Shown here: positions 51,585 through 60,031 of the stretch, one piece after another
Position numbering within the stretch: position 1 is the first letter of the stretch
Layout of the letters: every line of letters starts with the position of its first letter
NCBI GenBank assembly: GCA_002344965.1
Contig: DDUU01000003.1
Span: 62,484 to 126,483, forward strand
Source of the DNA: Candidatus Tepidiaquacellales bacterium UBA2330
Lineage (GTDB): Bacteria > Bacteroidota > Ignavibacteria > Tepidaquicellales > Tepidaquicellaceae
Length of the DNA stretch: 64,000 nucleotides
Direction of reading: 5' to 3'
Notes under the pieces: model-generated
Seen by the model: only the letters and a program-made list of their open reading frames with translations
Told to the model about the DNA's origin: nothing
Databases searched by the model: none
Translations under genes and position numbers: made by a program

Positions 51585-53825
51585 TTATTTACCGGACATC
51601 ATATTCAATGCGCTGCCGTGAAGAAACCATTTTATCTGCTGCTCATTCATAGTATGCATTAGCATAATAGTCTCGGAAGTGCCGTCCGAATGATGGAGTG
51701 TCATTTCAACAGATTCACCCGGCTTGATTTCACTTACGTCAAGATCAATCAGGTCATCTTCCTTTATTTTATCATAATCTTCAGTATTTGAAAAAGTCAG
51801 CGGAAGCATTCCCTGTTTTTTCAGATTTGTCTCGTGAATCCTGGCAAATGATTTTACTATGATTGCTTTACCGCCGAGAAATCTCGGCTCCATTGCAGCA
51901 TGTTCTCTGGATGAGCCTTCTCCGTAATTTTCTTCACCTATAACTACCCATCCTATATTTTTACCTTTATAATGACGTGCAACTCTCGGCACTTCCTCAT
52001 AATTTCCGGAGATATGATTTTTCACGGAATTCATTTTATCATTAAAAGAATTTATTGCACCTATAAACATATTGTTTGATATATTATCGAGATGTCCTCT
52101 GTATCTGAGCCAGGGACCTGCCATTGAGATATGATCCGTTGTACATTTCCCTTTTGCTTTCAAAAGTACGCGGAGGTTTTTAAAATCATTTTCCGTATCA
52201 GGTTTCTTGAACGGCTCAAGCGCTTCAAGTCTCTGGCTTTCCGGAAGGATAACAACTTCTATTTCGGAACCGTCTTCAGCAGGAGCAACGTATCCGTCTT
52301 CACCTTTTATAAAGCCCTTCTCCGGGAGTTCATTTCCGCCGGGAGTGTCAAGCATAACAGCTTCACCGCTTTCATTTATAAGTGTATCAGAAAGTGGATT
52401 GAATCTAAGATCACCTGCGAGCGCTAATGCTGTAACAATTTCAGGAGAAGCTACAAATGAATGCGTCGCTGAATTGCCGTCATTTCTTTTTGAAAAATTT
52501 CTGTTGTAAGAAGTTAATATCGAATTTTTTTCACCTTCTTTAACGTCATGCCTTTTCCATTGACCGATACATGGACCGCAGGCGTTTGCAAGCACAAGAC
52601 CTCCGACTTTTTCAAAAGCTTCCAGCTGACCGTCGCGTTCAATTGTAGCTCTTATTTGTTCGGAACCCGGAGTAATAGTAAATTCGGATTTTGCTTTGAT
52701 GTTTTTCGCAATAGCCTGTTTTGCAACTGAAGCTGATCTTTCCATATCTTCATATGAAGAATTTGTACAGCTTCCTATCAATGCTACTTTAAGTTCAGCC
52801 GGGTAGCCGTTTTCATTTACAGCTTTCTTAAATTCAGAGATCGGCCAGGCAAGATCAGGAGTGTACGGACCGTTAATATGCGGCTCGAGTTCGGATAAAT
52901 TTATTTCAATGATTTGATCATAAAATTTTTCACTGCCTTCATCCGCTTTAAGATATTCTGAAATTCCATTTGCAAGAATACCAATCTCTTCGCGTTCAGT
53001 TGCTTTAAGATATCTGAACATGCTTTCATCATATGGAAATAGTGAAGTGGTAGCGCCTATCTCCGCTCCCATATTACAAATTGTTCCTTTACCCGTACAA
53101 GAAATTGCAGCAGTACCTTCTCCGAAATATTCAATTACAGAACCTGTTCCGCCTTTGACTGTCAGAATTCCGGCCAGTTTAAGAATAACATCTTTTGGAG
53201 AAGTCCATCCGCTCATTTTTCCCGTAAGCTTAACACCGATAATTTTAGGAAATTTTAATTCCCACGCCATACCTGCCATGACATCCACTGCGTCTGCACC
53301 GCCTACACCGATTGCAATCATTCCCAGTCCGCCTGCATTCGGAGTATGAGAATCAGTTCCGATCATCATCCCGCCGGGGAATGCGTAATTTTCAAGTACA
53401 ACCTGATGAATAATCCCAGCGCCGGGTTTCCAGAATCCGATTCCGTATTTATTTGAAACGCTTGAAAGAAATTCATACACTTCCTTATTATCACCGTAAG
53501 CTCTGAGCAGATCATTCTTTGCGCCGACTTCTGCTTCTATCAGGTGATCGCAGTGAACAGTGGAAGGAACCGCTACTTTAGGCATTCCGGCAGACATAAA
53601 CTGAAGTAACGCCATCTGCGCCGTTGCGTCCTGCATAGCAACTCTGTCGGGTTTAAAGTCGGTGAAATCAATTCCTCTCTGATAAGGTGCGGAAGGTTTT
53701 TCCCATAAATGAGCATATAGAATTTTTTCAGTGTAGGTCATAGGTCTTCCGAGCAGCGTTTTAGCTGACTCTACCTTACCGCTGAAATTAGAGTAAACAT
53801 TTTGGATTAATTCGAAATCAAACAT
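51585..53825 (-). CDS. acn: Aconitate hydratase, mitochondrial-type
   Basis: Aconitase isomerises citrate and isocitrate in the TCA cycle using a [4Fe-4S] cluster. The 746-residue protein shows DATAQMALLQFMSAG, STVHCDHLIEA, GTDSHTPNAGGLGMIAIGVG, the cluster cysteines in GSCTNSSYEDM and NACGPCIGQW, and the C-terminal swivel domain GEENYGEGSSREHAAMEPR. Both the length and the sequence style fit the mitochondrial type rather than AcnA/AcnB of E. coli. It starts 24 bp after the exonuclease gene on the same strand. Confidence 0.97.
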   Translation of the reverse strand: MFDFELIQNVYSNFSGKVESAKTLLGRPMTYTEKILYAHLWEKPSAPYQRGIDFTDFKPDRVAMQDATAQMALLQFMSAGMPKVAVPSTVHCDHLIEAEVGAKNDLLRAYGDNKEVYEFLSSVSNKYGIGFWKPGAGIIHQVVLENYAFPGGMMIGTDSHTPNAGGLGMIAIGVGGADAVDVMAGMAWELKFPKIIGVKLTGKMSGWTSPKDVILKLAGILTVKGGTGSVIEYFGEGTAAISCTGKGTICNMGAEIGATTSLFPYDESMFRYLKATEREEIGILANGISEYLKADEGSEKFYDQIIEINLSELEPHINGPYTPDLAWPISEFKKAVNENGYPAELKVALIGSCTNSSYEDMERSASVAKQAIAKNIKAKSEFTITPGSEQIRATIERDGQLEAFEKVGGLVLANACGPCIGQWKRHDVKEGEKNSILTSYNRNFSKRNDGNSATHSFVASPEIVTALALAGDLRFNPLSDTLINESGEAVMLDTPGGNELPEKGFIKGEDGYVAPAEDGSEIEVVILPESQRLEALEPFKKPDTENDFKNLRVLLKAKGKCTTDHISMAGPWLRYRGHLDNISNNMFIGAINSFNDKMNSVKNHISGNYEEVPRVARHYKGKNIGWVVIGEENYGEGSSREHAAMEPRFLGGKAIIVKSFARIHETNLKKQGMLPLTFSNTEDYDKIKEDDLIDLDVSEIKPGESVEMTLHHSDGTSETIMLMHTMNEQQIKWFLHGSALNMMSGK

Positions 53826-53849
53826 TTTCTGTTTTCTGTATATGATTAA

Positions 53850-54608
53850 TTAATTGTTAAAATTTTTTTTAGTTTCGTTTTTTTCATAGCTATCAGCGTC
53901 ACTAATATTTGATTCATTTAGCATTTCCATTCCTTTAAACCGTAATAATATTTTCGCAACAGTAATTACATCTTTCTTACAATATTTCTCAATTCTTTTC
54001 AGATCGTTCTCTTCCCAGTAAATCCTGCCGACCTGACTGCCGTCTATATCATCTTTCGGGGAATCTATTCCAAACAAAGCTGCAAGCAGTATAAGGGAAG
54101 TGAAACTTTTATAATCACCGAACTTCCACATTTCCATTGTATCGAGATGTTTTACTTCCCATGGTTTCTTTCCTGAGGTATCTAATATTTTTGGAATTTT
54201 GATTCCGTTGATCAGACATCTTCTTGCAATGAACGGAAAATCAAATTCCTTTCCGTTATGAGCACAGAGAAGCTTATCATCATCTGAATATTTCGTATTC
54301 AGTAAATCACAGAATTCTTCAAGTAAAATATTTTCATCATCATTGTAAAAAGATTTAAGCCTGAATTTTACAATACTGTTTTCATAATAAAAAACGCCGA
54401 TGCTAATACAGATTATTTTTCCAAACTCAGCATATATACCGGCTTTTTCATACAGATCTTCACCGGTTGTAAACTCATTAATCTGTAATTTCATTTTTTT
54501 TCCCCAAAGCTCTTTCCATATATCATCAAGCTCCGAGTAAGATTTTTTAACCGGAACAGTTTCAATGTCAAGTACAAGCACTTTCGTAAGATCAATCTGC
54601 TCTAACAT
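53850..54608 (-). CDS. Predicted DEDDy 3'-5' exonuclease (PolB-like)
   Basis: The 252-residue protein shows the three exonuclease motifs: VLDIETVP (ExoI), CAHNGKEFDFPFIARR (ExoII) and RIEKYCKKDVITVAKI with tyrosine (ExoIII), as in the stand-alone PolB-like exonuclease family found in Bacteroidota. It probably trims DNA or RNA 3' ends. A very strong ribosome site AGGAGG lies 5 bases before the ATG (54614-54619 on the plus strand). It lies 24 bp upstream of aconitase, likely co-transcribed without an obvious functional link. Confidence 0.88.
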   Translation of the reverse strand: MLEQIDLTKVLVLDIETVPVKKSYSELDDIWKELWGKKMKLQINEFTTGEDLYEKAGIYAEFGKIICISIGVFYYENSIVKFRLKSFYNDDENILLEEFCDLLNTKYSDDDKLLCAHNGKEFDFPFIARRCLINGIKIPKILDTSGKKPWEVKHLDTMEMWKFGDYKSFTSLILLAALFGIDSPKDDIDGSQVGRIYWEENDLKRIEKYCKKDVITVAKILLRFKGMEMLNESNISDADSYEKNETKKNFNN

Positions 54609-54729
54609 AATGTCCTCCTTTGTTTTAATAATTTACTTTTCATAAATAGTCTTTGTCAAATTCTTTCAAATATTTTTTAAAACATTTCCTATAATACTGA
54701 TAATACTTTGTAAAAATAAAAATTGAAAT

Positions 54730-56859
54730 TTATTTTTGAATTAAAATATTCTCTAATGCTTCAGCATCAGAAACTGGCAGTTCGCAAGTATAATTTTCAC
54801 ACACAAATACTTCTGCCGTATCTTTTGATTTGAGGTCACCGGTAATATTTTTTATAAATTTTGAAATTTTCATAAGCTCATCATCAGCATAAAGTGTGAT
54901 CCTGTTTGGAATAAAAGTATTGTTTATAACTTCAAGTAAGGATTTAAATGAATCTGAACTTTTATTACCTCTGATAATAATTTCTTTCGGTGAATGCAGA
55001 TAAAAGCTAAGAGCGCAGAGCATCTGCGGACTTGAAAACGGAAGCCGTTTCAAATCATCTGAAAAGAGTTTAAGACACTTTTCAGCTTTTTCAATAAGTT
55101 CTTTATTATCAGTCATATACCCAAGCTTCAAAAGATTCATTATCTGAATGGAATTACCGGCAGGTTCGGCGCCGTCATATGTGTCTTTTGTTTTCAGTAA
55201 AATATCTTTATCACTTTTCTCTACGTCAAAAAATCCTGAAGCATCGGGGTCATAAAATTTATTTATTGTGATTTCATTCAAAGCCAGTGCTGACTTAAGA
55301 TATTTAATGTCAAAGCCCGATTCATACAGCTCTGTCAAACCGGAAATGAAAAACGAATAGTCTTCGAGAGTTCCTTTAAATCGTGACTCGCCGTCCCTGT
55401 ATCTGTGCAGCAGCACTTTTTCTTTTTCGTTGTATAAATTTTTTAAAATAAAGTCAGCTGCTTTTTCAGCTTTTGTATAATAAGTATGATTTCCGGTCAC
55501 CTGAAAAAGTTTAGCAAAAGCTGCAATCGTCAGACCGTTCCATGAAGTAAGAATTTTGTCATCAAGATGCGGCTTAGGTCTTTTAATTCTTTCTTTCAGA
55601 AGTAAAGATCTGCTATCATCAATAATCTTTGCAACTTCCTCCGGCATTTTTTCAAAGTGTTTTGCCGTATCGTAAATATCATTTGCAATATACAGAACAT
55701 TTTTATTACCGAATACTTCGTGAGGATCATTCACAGTATTGCCGTGTGCCAGAATGCCAAAGTAATACTGAAAAATTTCAGAGCTTTCTTTACCGAGAAC
55801 ATTTTCAATTTCATCTTTTGTCCAGAGATAGAATGCACCTTCTTCCTTTACATCCGGATTATCAGCGCTCAAAGCGCTTTCAGCATCTTCAGCGGAATAA
55901 AATCCTCCCTTTGTATCTGAAAGATTATTCATAATGTATTCAGCAGTATCTTCAGCAACAAATAAGTAAAATTTATTCTTTGTAATCAGATAAGTATTTA
56001 CATAAGTGACTATAAGCTGCGCCTGATCATAAAGCATTTTTTCAAAGTGAGGTACTCTCCAGAAATTATCGACTGAGTATCTGTGAAAACCTCCTTCTAG
56101 ATGATCATACATCCCGCCTTCATACATTTTCTTTAGAGTAAAAGAAACAGAATCCAGTGCATTGAAATCCTTACTGTAAAAATAATAGTCGAGAAGAAAA
56201 TTATACACTACAGGTCTGGGAAATTTATTGCCCGTTCCGAATCCGCCTTCAATATCATCATATATTTTCATGATACTATTAAAAGCGTTTTCAGTAATAT
56301 TTTCGGACAAAGAATCATTTACCGAAGGGGTAAGTCTTGAATTTATAAGTTCCTGTAATTTTAAAATTATATTGTCGCCGCTGCTGAGAACTTCGGATCT
56401 TCTTGTGATCCACGCTTCATGGATCTGAGTGATAACGTCTTCAAATCCTGCGCGTCCGTATTTTGCTTTTGGCGGAATATAAGTGGCACCGTAGAATGGT
56501 TTTAAATCCGGGGTTAGAAACATACTCATCGGCCATCCGCCGGATCCTGTCATTGCCTGCAGCGCAGTCATATATACCCTGTCCACATCAGGTCTTTCTT
56601 CCCTGTCAACTTTTATATTGATAAAATATTCGTTCATGAGTGCGGCAATCTCTTTATTCTCAAAAACTTCGCGTTCCATAACATGACACCAGTAACAAGT
56701 GGAATATCCAACAGAAAGAAAAATTGGTTTATCTTTTTTGCGTGCAAGATCAAAAGTTTCATCCGACCAGGGATGCCAGTCGACAGGATTATAAGCATGC
56801 TGCAGGAGATAAGGACTTTTTTCTTTTGATAATTTATTAGGATTGTTTAATATTTGCAT
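54730..56859 (-). CDS. Thioredoxin-domain protein of the YyaL/DUF255 family
   Basis: The N-terminal domain is thioredoxin-like: NNPNKLSKEKSPYLLQHAYN, PVDWHPWSDETF, GYSTCYWCHVM (CxxC redox motif), NIKVDREERPDVDRVYM and GSGGWPMSMFLTPD. It is followed by an alpha/alpha six-hairpin glycosidase-like region (GGFHRYSVDNFWRVPHFEKM, AEDAESALSADNPDVKEEG, LTSWNGLTIAAFAKLF). Human SPATA20 and B. subtilis YyaL share this architecture; the biochemical role is unsettled. I start it at the ATG at 56859 (MQILNNPNKLS). The frame extends to a TTG at 56895, but those 12 residues are not typical of the family. Confidence 0.88.
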   Translation of the reverse strand: MQILNNPNKLSKEKSPYLLQHAYNPVDWHPWSDETFDLARKKDKPIFLSVGYSTCYWCHVMEREVFENKEIAALMNEYFINIKVDREERPDVDRVYMTALQAMTGSGGWPMSMFLTPDLKPFYGATYIPPKAKYGRAGFEDVITQIHEAWITRRSEVLSSGDNIILKLQELINSRLTPSVNDSLSENITENAFNSIMKIYDDIEGGFGTGNKFPRPVVYNFLLDYYFYSKDFNALDSVSFTLKKMYEGGMYDHLEGGFHRYSVDNFWRVPHFEKMLYDQAQLIVTYVNTYLITKNKFYLFVAEDTAEYIMNNLSDTKGGFYSAEDAESALSADNPDVKEEGAFYLWTKDEIENVLGKESSEIFQYYFGILAHGNTVNDPHEVFGNKNVLYIANDIYDTAKHFEKMPEEVAKIIDDSRSLLLKERIKRPKPHLDDKILTSWNGLTIAAFAKLFQVTGNHTYYTKAEKAADFILKNLYNEKEKVLLHRYRDGESRFKGTLEDYSFFISGLTELYESGFDIKYLKSALALNEITINKFYDPDASGFFDVEKSDKDILLKTKDTYDGAEPAGNSIQIMNLLKLGYMTDNKELIEKAEKCLKLFSDDLKRLPFSSPQMLCALSFYLHSPKEIIIRGNKSSDSFKSLLEVINNTFIPNRITLYADDELMKISKFIKNITGDLKSKDTAEVFVCENYTCELPVSDAEALENILIQK

Positions 56860-57162
56860 TGAGAATGTGAGTTTGAAAAAAGAGCGACAGGACAATTTAA
56901 TGAATTTATAGAACTGAATAAATGATAATGGTGAGTTTTCTTTAAAAAATTAGCCGTGTGTTTGCAGATGAAATCCGGAGGTGAGAGTCGAGTGCTGGTA
57001 TAAAAGCTAAACCTGACAGGTTTATGAGAATTCATATTCTGTGATTAAATTCTCAAAACCTGTCAGGTTTTGCTAAAACTGCCACATTCTTTTTACAATC
57101 GGTCAAGATTGTTAAACAAGTACAATCATCTTATATGCAAAATTTTACCGGCACAAAACAAT
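56860..57162. other. Intergenic region carrying palindromic repeats
   Basis: The 303-bp gap between the DUF2807 and YyaL-like genes contains a large inverted repeat (57009-57071) and a smaller hairpin, ACAATC/GATTGT at 57095-57112. No gene is visible. Confidence 0.6.
57009..57071. repeat. Inverted repeat built from two palindromes (AAACCTGACAGGTTT type)
   Basis: The left arm begins with AAACCTGACAGGTTT (57009-57023, itself a palindrome) and the right arm ends with AAACCTGTCAGGTTT, its reverse complement. Adding GAGAATT/AATTCTC, the arms pair over 23 bp with one bulged base around a 15-base loop. It may act as a transcript-end hairpin for the DUF2807 gene or be a mobile palindromic element. 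Confidence 0.85.
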
Positions 57163-57882
57163 TTAATACTTCTTTATATTACCGAATCCATTTTTTTCTA
57201 GTTTCTTAACAGCGGCTGCGCCTTTGTAGTTAATGTTTCCCATTCCGTTTAACTCAATATAAATTTCTCTTTCAGAACTTACTTCAGCGTTACCCACTGC
57301 ATTACTTTCTATCGTCAGTATGTCAGATTTAAGATCAAATGCTTTGATATTCCCGACTCCGTTATGTTCAATATTTCCGATATCAATATTTCCGGTAAGT
57401 ATAGTATTTCCCACGGAATTATTTTCAAGAATTAGTTTATTACTGTTTATTTCTAGATCTATGTTTCCCACTGAGTTATTTTCAATATTAATGTCATTCA
57501 GATCTAACTTTGATTCTGTTTTTACATTTCCGACTCCGTTACATTCCAGGTCTGTAATGTTATTTAAAGTAACATATACATTCAGTTTAGTTGATTTTTT
57601 TAAGTTGAAATCTTCCTTTGTTGAAATATTCATAATTCCGTTTTTTACGGAAGTTAAAATATAAGGTTTAAGGTTTTTATCAGCTTCAACTGTTACTGAT
57701 TCTGTAGTGCCCTGTTTCAGATATACATTAACCAGACCGTTGATCTCTATTTTGTTAAAAGATGAAATGTCTCTGCTTTCTTTGACAATATTTCCGTCAC
57801 CGTATATTGACTGTGAATGAATTTGATCGGCTGATGTGAAAGTGAAAATAAGAAGGAGAACAGAGTATATTAAATTTTTCAT
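57163..57882 (-). CDS. DUF2807 'head GIN' beta-helical exported protein
   Basis: The 239-residue protein has a signal peptide (MKNLIYSVLLLIFTFTSADQ) and the DUF2807 start GNIVKESRDISSFNKIEING, continuing VNVYLKQGTTESVTVEAD. The rest is a regular array in which short strands end in GN: NGVGNVKTES, NSVGNIDLEI, NSVGNTILTG, NGVGNIKAF, NAVGNAEVS, NGMGNINYKG, NGFGNIKKY. Such proteins are predicted adhesin-like beta-solenoids in Bacteroidota. No T9SS sorting domain is present, so it is probably periplasmic or surface-bound by another route. It may form a unit with the TPR gene upstream (79 bp gap). Confidence 0.85.
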   Translation of the reverse strand: MKNLIYSVLLLIFTFTSADQIHSQSIYGDGNIVKESRDISSFNKIEINGLVNVYLKQGTTESVTVEADKNLKPYILTSVKNGIMNISTKEDFNLKKSTKLNVYVTLNNITDLECNGVGNVKTESKLDLNDINIENNSVGNIDLEINSNKLILENNSVGNTILTGNIDIGNIEHNGVGNIKAFDLKSDILTIESNAVGNAEVSSEREIYIELNGMGNINYKGAAAVKKLEKNGFGNIKKY

Positions 57883-57961
57883 ATTGGTAGATTTTAATTA
57901 TTAAATTAAAACCTAAACGATTCTTTATTTGAATTGTTTCAGTGCTTCAACTCACAATTAT

Positions 57962-59482
57962 TTATTTTTTATAATTTGCAATACGCATATCCAAAAAAGA
58001 TTCGAAATCAAAATTATCATATTCATAAATCATAGAAAACATTTCGTTGGATTTGGTTTTGTTTCCGGTTTTGTTGTAAATTTTGCCAAGTTCAAAATAA
58101 GAATGAGGAATAAGCCAGGTCTCTGTTTCCGGTTTTAATTTTAAACATTTGTTAAAATCAGCTATAGCTTTCTCATAATCTCCTGCATATGAATAAGTTA
58201 GACCTGAATCAAAATAATATTTCAGTTTATAATCATCTGTATTATATTTTTCCAGATATCCGTCAGCAGGGATACTTTCATATAATTTAACAGCTTCTTC
58301 AAATTTTAAAGATTCTCTTAAATTCATTCCGGCAATGAGAAGAGAATCGAATTTATTTATTGGCTGCTTGATTTTTTCACGGGAATATCTGTAAAAAAAT
58401 TTATCAAGCTCTCCGTCTCTTTCTTCAATAAAATCTTTTCTAACTTTTGAATAATTGTCTATTGCTGCGGATCTGTTGCCGGTTAATTCATATGCAACTC
58501 CAAGTGTGAACTGATATACATTATATCTGTCTTCAGGGTTTACATATTTCATATAAGTCTCAAGATATGGAATGCATTTAGAGAATTCATTTAAACGGAA
58601 ATATGCAGTGCCGAGGACAGCGTTTGAAGATTTTATGATCTCTTCTTTAAAAGATTCTTTGTTAAGCTCAAGTGAGAGATTTGCATTTTCAATTGCCTTT
58701 TCAGTAAATCCGTACTGAAGTAAAATACTTGAATGAAACACTCTGAAGACAGGACTCATTGGAAATTCCGTAATTAATTCTTCAGAAAATTTCAGGGCTG
58801 TCATATCCGCATCTTCTTTTTCACGCAATGAAAATATTGAAAGAAAAACTTTTGAATCTATCTTTGTAAATTTCCCTTTTTCCTTTGAGATATTTAAAAG
58901 TCTTACTCCGTCTTTTATATTACCGTCAAAGCCAATTATTGACAGCAGCCATTTGAACTTTTCAGGTACGAATCCAAGCGCAACTTTATATAAACCAAGC
59001 CCCATATATGCGTCATAGTATTCAGGATTTTTTTCAATCAGTGAAGTAAGAATTCTGTAACCGTCATTGCCGTTTGAAGCAGCTTTCAATAGACTTTTGT
59101 TCAGACTGAGCATTAACAGGGATACATAACTGTGAGTTAGTCCTTTATAATAAATTGCTTCAATGTCATTTTCATTTTTGTCTATTTTATCTTCAGCTTT
59201 CTCAATAACTTTTTCTGAAAGATCTATATACCTGTTATATAAATTTTCGTCTCTGGAAGGAAGAGCTTTATAAAAATAGATCAGAGATTCGTAAAAATAT
59301 CCTTTTAAATCGTCCGGATTTGATTTCTGAAAATTTTTAAACAATGATTCAGCTTCATCAAATTTTAAATTGTATATATGATTAAGACCTTCAAGGATCT
59401 GAGCGTCCGCCTGTGCATCTGCTTTTACGGCAGAACTTAATAATAAAAAAAAACCAAAAACTATTATAAAATATTTTGTCAT
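57962..59482 (-). CDS. Exported TPR-repeat protein
   Basis: The 506-residue protein has a signal peptide (TKYFIIVFGFFLLLSSAVKADAQ) followed by many tetratricopeptide repeats (LEGLNHIYNLKFDEAESLFK, YYDAYMGLGLYKVALG, FSKCIPYLETYMKYVNP, YSYAGDYEKAIADFNKCLKL). TPR arrays bind partner proteins; the partner is unknown. No catalytic motif was seen. It is divergent from the small gene at 59659, and the 176 bp between them should hold both promoters. Confidence 0.85.
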   Translation of the reverse strand: MTKYFIIVFGFFLLLSSAVKADAQADAQILEGLNHIYNLKFDEAESLFKNFQKSNPDDLKGYFYESLIYFYKALPSRDENLYNRYIDLSEKVIEKAEDKIDKNENDIEAIYYKGLTHSYVSLLMLSLNKSLLKAASNGNDGYRILTSLIEKNPEYYDAYMGLGLYKVALGFVPEKFKWLLSIIGFDGNIKDGVRLLNISKEKGKFTKIDSKVFLSIFSLREKEDADMTALKFSEELITEFPMSPVFRVFHSSILLQYGFTEKAIENANLSLELNKESFKEEIIKSSNAVLGTAYFRLNEFSKCIPYLETYMKYVNPEDRYNVYQFTLGVAYELTGNRSAAIDNYSKVRKDFIEERDGELDKFFYRYSREKIKQPINKFDSLLIAGMNLRESLKFEEAVKLYESIPADGYLEKYNTDDYKLKYYFDSGLTYSYAGDYEKAIADFNKCLKLKPETETWLIPHSYFELGKIYNKTGNKTKSNEMFSMIYEYDNFDFESFLDMRIANYKK

Positions 59483-59626
59483 CGTGAATATTTTTAAAAG
59501 ACTAACTTTTTATCTTTTGAACTTGTTCCTTTTTTTGGAAACTTAATTTTACTTAAGGTAATAGATAATATTCAGAAATAATCCAGTATTTATAAATTTT
59601 ATCTTTATTTTGGATATATGTGTTTT

Positions 59627-59634
59627 TATATTTG
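59627..59634 (+). promoter_or_regulatory. Candidate -7 element (TATATTTG) for the small gene at 59659
   Basis: TATATTTG fits TAnnTTTG and lies 24 bases before the ATG. A TTTTG at 59608-59612 is 14 bases upstream, closer than the usual -33 spacing. Confidence 0.4.
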
Positions 59635-59658
59635 TACATTCTGTAAATAAATACAAAT

Positions 59659-59958
59659 ATGCCTAAAATAATTTTTGAAATAAATTACAACATTTATCCG
59701 GATAAAAGAAACGATTACTTAAATACGATTAGTGAGATCAAAAAAAATATAAACGGATCTTTCAACAATTATTACTCTGTTTTCGAAAGTAAAAAGAACC
59801 CTAACAATTTTACTGAAATTTTTCATTGTGAAAACGAAGATGAAATTGATTCAATAGAGGATAATCAAAGTGATGAAACTAAAGAGTTAATACAGAAGTT
59901 GTTTGAAGAATATATCATGGATAAGAAAGTGATTTATTCTACAAAGTATGAAGTTTAA
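59659..59958 (+). CDS. Small hypothetical protein
   Basis: The 99-residue protein is not recognised with confidence. The alternation of a hydrophobic strand (KIIFEINYNIYP), a helix (RNDYLNTISEIKKNI), strands (NNYYSVFESK, FTEIFHCENEDEIDS) and a final helix ending KVIYSTKYEV looks like the dimeric alpha-beta barrel fold of small ABM-type proteins; this is only a structural impression. No export signal. A promoter element lies upstream and a terminator follows, so it is probably a stand-alone transcript. Confidence 0.65.
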   Translation: MPKIIFEINYNIYPDKRNDYLNTISEIKKNINGSFNNYYSVFESKKNPNNFTEIFHCENEDEIDSIEDNQSDETKELIQKLFEEYIMDKKVIYSTKYEV

Positions 59959-59988
59959 TTGTAAGGTTAAAATTAAAATTATTTACGG

Positions 59989-60014
59989 AGAGTAGTCAGC
60001 AAACTACTCTTTTC
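59989..60014 (+). terminator. Rho-independent terminator after the small gene
   Basis: An 8-bp stem (59989-59996 with 60003-60010), a 6-base loop and then TTTC followed by more Ts. It lies 31 bases after the stop and just before the PgpH-type gene. Confidence 0.85.
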
Positions 60015-60031
60015 TTTTTATACCTTAACAC

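Noticed and set aside
54730..56895. TTG at 56895 as the start of the YyaL-like gene
   Set aside because: The extra 12 residues are not family-like and an ATG at 56859 gives a normal N-terminus.
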